Of a stretch of DNA of 64,000 nucleotides, positions 59,346-64,000 are shown one piece after another (the first letter of the stretch is position 1; each line of letters opens with the position of its first letter). Source of the stretch: Paraplanobispora siamensis (GTDB lineage Bacteria; Actinomycetota; Actinomycetes; Streptosporangiales; Streptosporangiaceae); NCBI RefSeq assembly GCF_016863175.1, contig NZ_BOOJ01000032.1:124001-188000 (forward strand), given 5' to 3'. The position numbers and the translations under genes are program-made. Under the pieces are notes generated by a model. The model ran no database searches, was not told the DNA's origin, and saw only the letters and a program-made list of their open reading frames with translations.

Positions 59346-59819
59346 ATTCCGCCCGCCGCGTTACTCGACGAATTCGTGAGGATCGCCCACCGCGTCGTGT
59401 GGTGCAGCCTCGCCACCGTGGACGGCCGCGGCCGGCCGCGCTCGCGCGTCGTGCACCCGTACTGGGAGCGGACCGGCGCCGGCGTCGTCGGATGGGTGTT
59501 CACCCGGCCCGCCTCGCCCAAGGTGGCGCACCTGTCGCGCTGCCCGTACGTGTCGTGCTCGTACTGGGACCCGGTCCAGGAGGTGGCGGTGGCCGAGTGC
59601 GAGGCGGCCATCGCCGACGACGAGGCGACCAGGGAGAAGGTCTGGAGCCTGTTCGAGGACGCCGACGAGCCGCTCGGCTACGATCCGCGCATCATGGGCG
59701 TGGAGGACCACCGCGACGAACGCGTCACCGTCCTCAAGCTGACGCCCTGGCGGCTCGGCACGCTCAAGGCGGCCTGGCGGCGCCCCGCGGACGACCGTCC
59801 GCCGGGACGGCCTTCCTGA
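59328..59819 (+). CDS. pyridoxamine 5'-phosphate oxidase (PNPOx)-like flavin/F420-fold protein
   Basis: Predicted 163-aa split-barrel protein. AHRVVWCSLATVDGRGRPRS, VHPYWERTGAGVVGWVFTR and KVAHLSRCPYVSCSYWDP are typical of the PNPOx-like family that binds FMN or F420. ERVTVLKLTPWRLGTLKAAW closes the barrel. It probably acts as a small oxidoreductase on the compound sensed by the divergent MarR. Its first codons (MVVN) equal those of MarR because both start inside the same palindrome. Confidence 0.87.
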   Translation: MVVNSSIPPAALLDEFVRIAHRVVWCSLATVDGRGRPRSRVVHPYWERTGAGVVGWVFTRPASPKVAHLSRCPYVSCSYWDPVQEVAVAECEAAIADDEATREKVWSLFEDADEPLGYDPRIMGVEDHRDERVTVLKLTPWRLGTLKAAWRRPADDRPPGRPS

Positions 59820-59940
59820 CAGGACGGCGGCCCGAAGGGCTCCATCGCTGAACGGGCTCTCAGCGTCTCTCAGCGAGATCAAAGCTCGTACGGGACAGAC
59901 TTCTCCGGACTGTTCGATCAAGGTGACCGCGGGAGTCCGG

Positions 59941-60954
59941 ATGGCGGGTTCGCCGAGCAGATGGCGAAGGTGGCGAAGGTGGCCCTCGTGGGCGGGATAC
60001 GCCGCCGGCGGGCTGGCCGCCGTGTACGGCGCCGCCCTCGTGGTGGCCGCGTCGGCGGGATACCGCTCGTTCCTCGGCCTGCCGGACATCGGCCTGCCGG
60101 ACCTCACCTGGCCGGGTGCCGGAATCCTGCTGGCCGGGTCCGTCGTCGCGGCCGCCGCGGTACGCCCGTGGGGACGGCGGGTGCCGCCCCGGGCCGTGAC
60201 GGCCGGAGCGTGGACCGTGGCCGCGCTCGCCCTGACGGGCAGTTGCTGGGTCCTGCTGAACCTGGTCGAACTGGTGTTGACCGGTTCGGTCCGGAGCGTC
60301 GACGGTGACAGCGACTGGGTGACCTTCGGCGAACGGCTGTGCCTGGCCGCCGTCGGAGCGCTGTTCGCGGCCACCGCGCTGTCGTACGCCCGCCGTACGG
60401 CCGGCCGTTGCGCGCGTTGCGGTCGCACGCACGCGCCGGAGACGGCGGGGCTGCGCTATCCGGAGGCGCACGCGGCGCCGCCCGCGGTGCTGCGGACCGC
60501 CTACGCCGGCTGTTGCGCGTTCCTTCCCTATCTGACGCTGCACACCCTCGGCGCGGCCGGTTACCCCGGGATCGAGCCCGGCGGGTACCGGCCGCCCTGG
60601 TATGCGCTTGCCGCCCTCGTCTGCGGCATCGCGCTGGCGCTCTTCCTGCTGCTCGGACTGGTCCGGCCGTGGGGGATGGTCTTCCCCCGCTGGACGCCGT
60701 GGCTCGCCGGCAGGCGGGTACCCAGGTTCCTGCCGCTGGTGCCGGTCTGGCTGGTGGCCCCGACTCTCGCGCTGTACGGCACCGGCAGCCTGATCCTGGC
60801 CGCCGCCGGTGTCCTGCGGGACGACGGGGGAGGGGGAGTGCTCGGGCTCGGCGGGGCGGCCTCGCTGGCGTTCGCCGGATACGGGTGGGCGCTGGCCGTC
60901 GCGTCCGTCTCCTACCAGCTTCGGACCCGGCCGTCCTGCGTCGTGCGGCGGTGA
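59941..60954 (+). CDS. multi-pass membrane protein of unknown function
   Basis: Not recognised. Predicted 337 aa with about eight hydrophobic segments, for example YAAGGLAAVYGAALVVAASA, ILLAGSVVAAAAVRPWG and PWYALAALVCGIALALFLLL. A cytoplasmic loop between segments holds CARCGRTH, a zinc-knuckle-like CxxC. The ATG at 59941 has GGGAG five bases upstream; the GTG at 59923 is an alternative. A weak hairpin (CGCTGA/TCAGCG, about 59846-59865) in the gap upstream may end the PNPOx-like transcript. A transport or biosynthetic role cannot be assigned. Confidence 0.7.
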   Translation: MAGSPSRWRRWRRWPSWAGYAAGGLAAVYGAALVVAASAGYRSFLGLPDIGLPDLTWPGAGILLAGSVVAAAAVRPWGRRVPPRAVTAGAWTVAALALTGSCWVLLNLVELVLTGSVRSVDGDSDWVTFGERLCLAAVGALFAATALSYARRTAGRCARCGRTHAPETAGLRYPEAHAAPPAVLRTAYAGCCAFLPYLTLHTLGAAGYPGIEPGGYRPPWYALAALVCGIALALFLLLGLVRPWGMVFPRWTPWLAGRRVPRFLPLVPVWLVAPTLALYGTGSLILAAAGVLRDDGGGGVLGLGGAASLAFAGYGWALAVASVSYQLRTRPSCVVRR

Positions 60955-61002
60955 GGACGCCGGGGGCTGGGAGCGCGGGTCTCCGGTTGAGAGACTCGAA
61001 GG

Positions 61003-64000
61003 ATGGACGGGCACCTGGAGCGGCGGGTCGAGGTGGTGGCGCTGGTCGCGTCGGCCGGAGGGATGGACGCGTTCTCCGCGGTGCTGCGGGACCTGCCGGT
61101 GGAACTGCCGGTGGCGGTGCTGGTGCAGCAGCATCTGGGCGGCCAGGCGAGCGTGCTGCCCAGGGTGCTGTCCCACCGCTGTGACCGGGAGGTCGGCTGG
61201 GCGGCCGACGGCGCGGTGCTGGCGCCTGGGCGGGTGACGGTGTGCCCGGCGCGGACCCGGCTGGAGGTGCTGCCGGACAGCACGTGCGTGCTGACGCCGC
61301 TGACGTCGCCGGGCGTCCGGCCGCATGACTCCCTGCTGGCCTCGCTGGCCGACTCGTACGGGTCGGGGGCGCTCGCGGTGGTGCTGAGCGGTGCGGGCAG
61401 CGACGGCGCGGCGGGGACGGCGGCGGTGAAGGCGGCCGGCGGCACGGTGCTGGCCCAGAGCGAGGAGACGGCGGAGTATCCGGCCATGCCCAGGGCCGCG
61501 GCCGAGGCCGGCGCCGATCTGGTGCTGCCGCTGCACGAGATCGGCGCCGTGATCGTCAATCTGGTGCGGGGCGGGCCGCTTCCCCGTCCCAGCTCAGAGA
61601 CCGAGGCGCTCTGGGAGGTCTTCGGCGGCGGCTCGGTGATGGAGGGCATCGCACGCGGGATCGACTGGTCGCGCACGCCGCTGGGCTCCGTGAGCACGTG
61701 GGGGCCCGTGCTGCGGACCATGGTGCGGCTGGTCATGTCCGCGCCCCAGCCCCTGGACCTGATCTGGGGCGAAGAGCACATCGTCCTCTACAACGACGGC
61801 AACATCGGGCAGGGCGGGGCGAGGCACCCCGAACAGTTCGCCCGCCCCAGCTTCGAGATGTGGCCGGAGGCCCGGTCCATGCTGGAGCCGCTGTACGACC
61901 GCGTGATGCACGGCGAGCCGGTGCACCTGCCCGGCAGCCGCCGGGTCCTCAGACGCCGGGGCAGACCCGAGTACGCCTGGTTCGACGTGTCGTACACACC
62001 CGTGCGCGACGAGCACGGCGCCGTCACCGGGATGCTCCAGACGTCCCACGAGCGCACCGCCGAGGTGCTCGCGGTCCGCCGGCTGCAGACGCTCAACCAG
62101 CTCGGGGCCGCACCGGCCGCGCACAGCCGCCGGCAGGCCCTGCAGGGGGCGCTGACGGTGCTCGAACACGCCGACGACATCCCGTTCGCCGCGGCGTACC
62201 TGATCGACGCGGCCGGCGCCCGGGCGAACCTGGTCGGGGCCGCGGGAGTCGAGGAGGGCGGGGCGATGGCGCCCCGGGAACTGCGGCTGGCCCCCGGCGA
62301 CGAGTGGCCGCTGCGCCGGGCCGTCACGCGGCAGAGCCCGGTGGTGCTCGACGACGTCGGCGCGCGGTTCCGGGGACATCTGATCGGGCCCGAGCGGATC
62401 ACGCCGGAGTACGCGGTGCTGCATCCGCTCTACGACCAGGCGGAGGACGGGGCCGTCGGAGTGCTGGTGCTCGGTGTGCACCCGCGCCTGCCGCTGGACG
62501 ATCCGTACCGCGAGTTCCTGAGGCTCGCGGGGGACGCGATCGCCGCGCGGGTGGCCGACTCGCACGCGCGTCAGCGCGAGCGGCAGCGGCTGGAGAAGCT
62601 GGCCGAGCTGGACCGGGCCAAGACCGAGTTCTTCTCCAACGTCAGCCACGAGTTCCGTACTCCGCTGACGTTGATGCTCGGCCCCCTGGAGGAGATGCTG
62701 CACCGGACCGGGGAGCTGCCCGAGGGCATGGCGGGCGAGGTCGAACTGGTGCACCGCAACGCGCGACGGCTGCTGCAGCTGGTCGGCACGCTGCTGGACT
62801 TCTCCCAGGTCGAAGCCGGGCGGCTGCGGGCACGCCCCGCGCCGGTCGACCTCGCGCGGCTCACGGCCGGGGTCGCCGCGATGTTCCGCGGCGCCGCCGA
62901 GGCCGTCGGCCTGAGGCTGGCCGTCGAGACGCCGCCCCTTCCCGGACCGGTGTGGGTGGACGCCGAGATGTGGGAGAAGATCGTCTCCAACCTGATCTCC
63001 AACGCGCTGAAGTTCACCTGGGAAGGCGGCGTCGAGGTCAGGCTCCGCGCGCTGCCGCAGCACGCCGAGCTCGTGGTGCGCGACACCGGCGTCGGCATCC
63101 CCGCCGAGGAGCTGCCGTTCGTCTTCCAGCGCTTCCACCGGATCCACGAGACGCGGGGGCGCACCCACGAAGGGGCCGGGATCGGTCTCGCACTCGTCCA
63201 CGAACTCGTCCGCCTCCACCACGGCCGGGTCCGCGTCACCAGCGCGGCCGGCTCGGGGTCGACGTTCACGGTGTGGATCCCGCTCACCCGCCGGCCGTCG
63301 CCGCCGGAGACGCCGGCGCGGACGGCGGGGACCCGCATCCCGGTGGCCGCGACGATGGCCGAGGAGGCGTCGCGATGGGGCCGGGAGGAGACGGCTCCGG
63401 CGCTGCCGGCGATCGACGACGCGATGCCGCGGCAGCCCCTGCGGTGCTACGCGCCGGGCGCGCGCATCCTCGTCGCCGACGACAACGCCGACATGCGGGA
63501 CTATCTCGTCCAGCTGCTCGGCGCGCACTGGAGCGTCGCCGCCGCGCCCGACGGACATGAAGCGCTGCGGCGCGCGCGTCACGACCAGCCGGATCTCGTC
63601 GTGGCGGATGTGATGATGCCCGGCCTGGATGGATTCGCCCTCCTGGCGGCGATCCGCGCCGACGAGCGGCTCCGTACGACGCCCGTCGTCCTCCTCACCG
63701 CCCGGGCCGGTGAGGAGACCGCGATCGAGGGCCTGCTCGCCGGGGCCGACGACTACATCGTCAAGCCGTTCTCGGCACGTGAGCTGCTCGCCCGTGTCGG
63801 CGGTCAGCTGGAGCTCGCGCGCGTGCGCCGCCGTACCGCCGAGCTGAACGTGTTCCGGGTGCGGTTGTCCGACACCCTGCGAGGGCTCTCGGACCCGCGT
63901 TCCATCAAGAGGACGGCGTGCCGGATGCTCGTCGAGCAGCTCGGCGCCGGACGCGCGTTCTTCGCCGAGATCGACGGCGTGTCCCGCGAGTTCGTCGTCG
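61003..64000 (+). CDS. CheB-fused hybrid sensor kinase (CheB-PAS-GAF-HisKA-HATPase-REC-...), 3' end missing
   Basis: At least 999 residues, open to the window end. CheB methylesterase domain about 8-185 with its triad residues in LVASAGGMDAF (Ser), VQQHLGG (His) and GAGSDGAAG (Asp). A PAS-like domain about 205-355 (LIWGEEHIVLYNDGNIG). GAF-like about 365-525. HisKA about 535-600 with FFSNVSHEFRTPLTLMLGPL. HATPase about 645-760 with NLISNALKF and GAGIGLALVHELV. REC about 825-940 with LVADDNADMRDY, phospho-Asp in VVADVMMPGLDG and KPFSARELLARV. A further GAF-like region begins at the edge (LSDTLRGLSDPRSIKR). CheB without CheR or chemotaxis genes is unusual here. The ATG at 61003 has AAGG directly before it; an ATG at 61063 is possible. 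Confidence 0.87.
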   Translation, partial: MDGHLERRVEVVALVASAGGMDAFSAVLRDLPVELPVAVLVQQHLGGQASVLPRVLSHRCDREVGWAADGAVLAPGRVTVCPARTRLEVLPDSTCVLTPLTSPGVRPHDSLLASLADSYGSGALAVVLSGAGSDGAAGTAAVKAAGGTVLAQSEETAEYPAMPRAAAEAGADLVLPLHEIGAVIVNLVRGGPLPRPSSETEALWEVFGGGSVMEGIARGIDWSRTPLGSVSTWGPVLRTMVRLVMSAPQPLDLIWGEEHIVLYNDGNIGQGGARHPEQFARPSFEMWPEARSMLEPLYDRVMHGEPVHLPGSRRVLRRRGRPEYAWFDVSYTPVRDEHGAVTGMLQTSHERTAEVLAVRRLQTLNQLGAAPAAHSRRQALQGALTVLEHADDIPFAAAYLIDAAGARANLVGAAGVEEGGAMAPRELRLAPGDEWPLRRAVTRQSPVVLDDVGARFRGHLIGPERITPEYAVLHPLYDQAEDGAVGVLVLGVHPRLPLDDPYREFLRLAGDAIAARVADSHARQRERQRLEKLAELDRAKTEFFSNVSHEFRTPLTLMLGPLEEMLHRTGELPEGMAGEVELVHRNARRLLQLVGTLLDFSQVEAGRLRARPAPVDLARLTAGVAAMFRGAAEAVGLRLAVETPPLPGPVWVDAEMWEKIVSNLISNALKFTWEGGVEVRLRALPQHAELVVRDTGVGIPAEELPFVFQRFHRIHETRGRTHEGAGIGLALVHELVRLHHGRVRVTSAAGSGSTFTVWIPLTRRPSPPETPARTAGTRIPVAATMAEEASRWGREETAPALPAIDDAMPRQPLRCYAPGARILVADDNADMRDYLVQLLGAHWSVAAAPDGHEALRRARHDQPDLVVADVMMPGLDGFALLAAIRADERLRTTPVVLLTARAGEETAIEGLLAGADDYIVKPFSARELLARVGGQLELARVRRRTAELNVFRVRLSDTLRGLSDPRSIKRTACRMLVEQLGAGRAFFAEIDGVSREFVV

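Noticed and set aside
1-64000. tRNA/rRNA genes, CRISPR arrays, insertion sequences, attachment sites, known riboswitches.
   Set aside because: None seen by eye on either strand. Short repeats present are intragenic or simple tandem arrays without spacers or transposase genes.

Overview
The window is one continuous stretch of very GC-rich DNA with tightly packed genes. Many genes overlap by 4 bp (ATGA, GTGA or TTGA junctions), and GTG and TTG starts are common. This fits a filamentous, antibiotic-producing member of the Actinomycetota. The regulatory words (IdeR-type iron box, dre-like boxes, CelR/CebR-type boxes) and the gene families (F420-type DUF385 proteins, DrrAB exporters, MbtH, shared-ATPase sugar ABC systems) agree. 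A Streptosporangiales- or Streptomyces-like organism is my inference; the sequence does not settle the genus. I saw no rRNA, tRNA, transposase, phage gene or CRISPR array.

Layout. 1-2.6 kb: the start of an iron-regulated siderophore-interacting protein, a CHAP hydrolase and an Old Yellow Enzyme. 3.5-9.4 kb: two drug-export units, a MerR regulator beside a DrrAB-type ABC exporter and a TetR regulator followed by a 14-TM MFS pump, then an alpha/beta hydrolase. 9.5-11 kb: an FAD oxidoreductase fused to a Rieske domain. 11.2-14.7 kb: a sugar ABC importer (binding lipoprotein and two permeases, no ATPase) behind dre-like boxes. 14.7-18.4 kb: an unknown exported protein, an orphan HTH-N6 adenine methylase-like protein and a DUF385 protein.

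18.4-40.4 kb is the centre of interest: a nonribosomal peptide cluster in two divergent arms. The minus arm encodes a 2-oxoacid dehydrogenase E1-alpha, E1-beta and E2 plus a methyltransferase. The plus arm has nine genes: C-A-PCP-TE-MFS, MbtH, a free carrier protein, an acyl-AMP ligase, C-PCP, a degenerate lone C, a lone C, A-PCP and C-A-PCP. Each arm has a recognisable promoter, and at each predicted transcription start sits a 14-bp palindrome of the type bound by the cellulose/cellobiose sensors CelR (Thermobifida) and CebR (Streptomyces). I infer a small acylated peptide made in response to plant cell-wall sugar. The terminal thioesterase has Cys in place of Ser, and the exporter is fused to the terminal module.

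40.5-49.6 kb: an oligopeptide ABC importer (five genes) with a GNAT protein, followed by MurQ and a beta-lactamase-fold serine hydrolase; together these look like muropeptide recovery. 49.7-61 kb: assorted enzymes and regulators (GNATs, Nudix, SnoaL-like proteins, a NarL-type two-component pair, PadR, TetR, MarR), several with clear palindromic operators. The MarR gene and its divergent PNPOx-like neighbour have overlapping start codons inside a 34-bp palindrome that also supplies two -10 boxes, implying leaderless divergent transcripts. 61-64 kb: the start of a CheB-PAS-GAF-histidine kinase-receiver hybrid that runs off the end.
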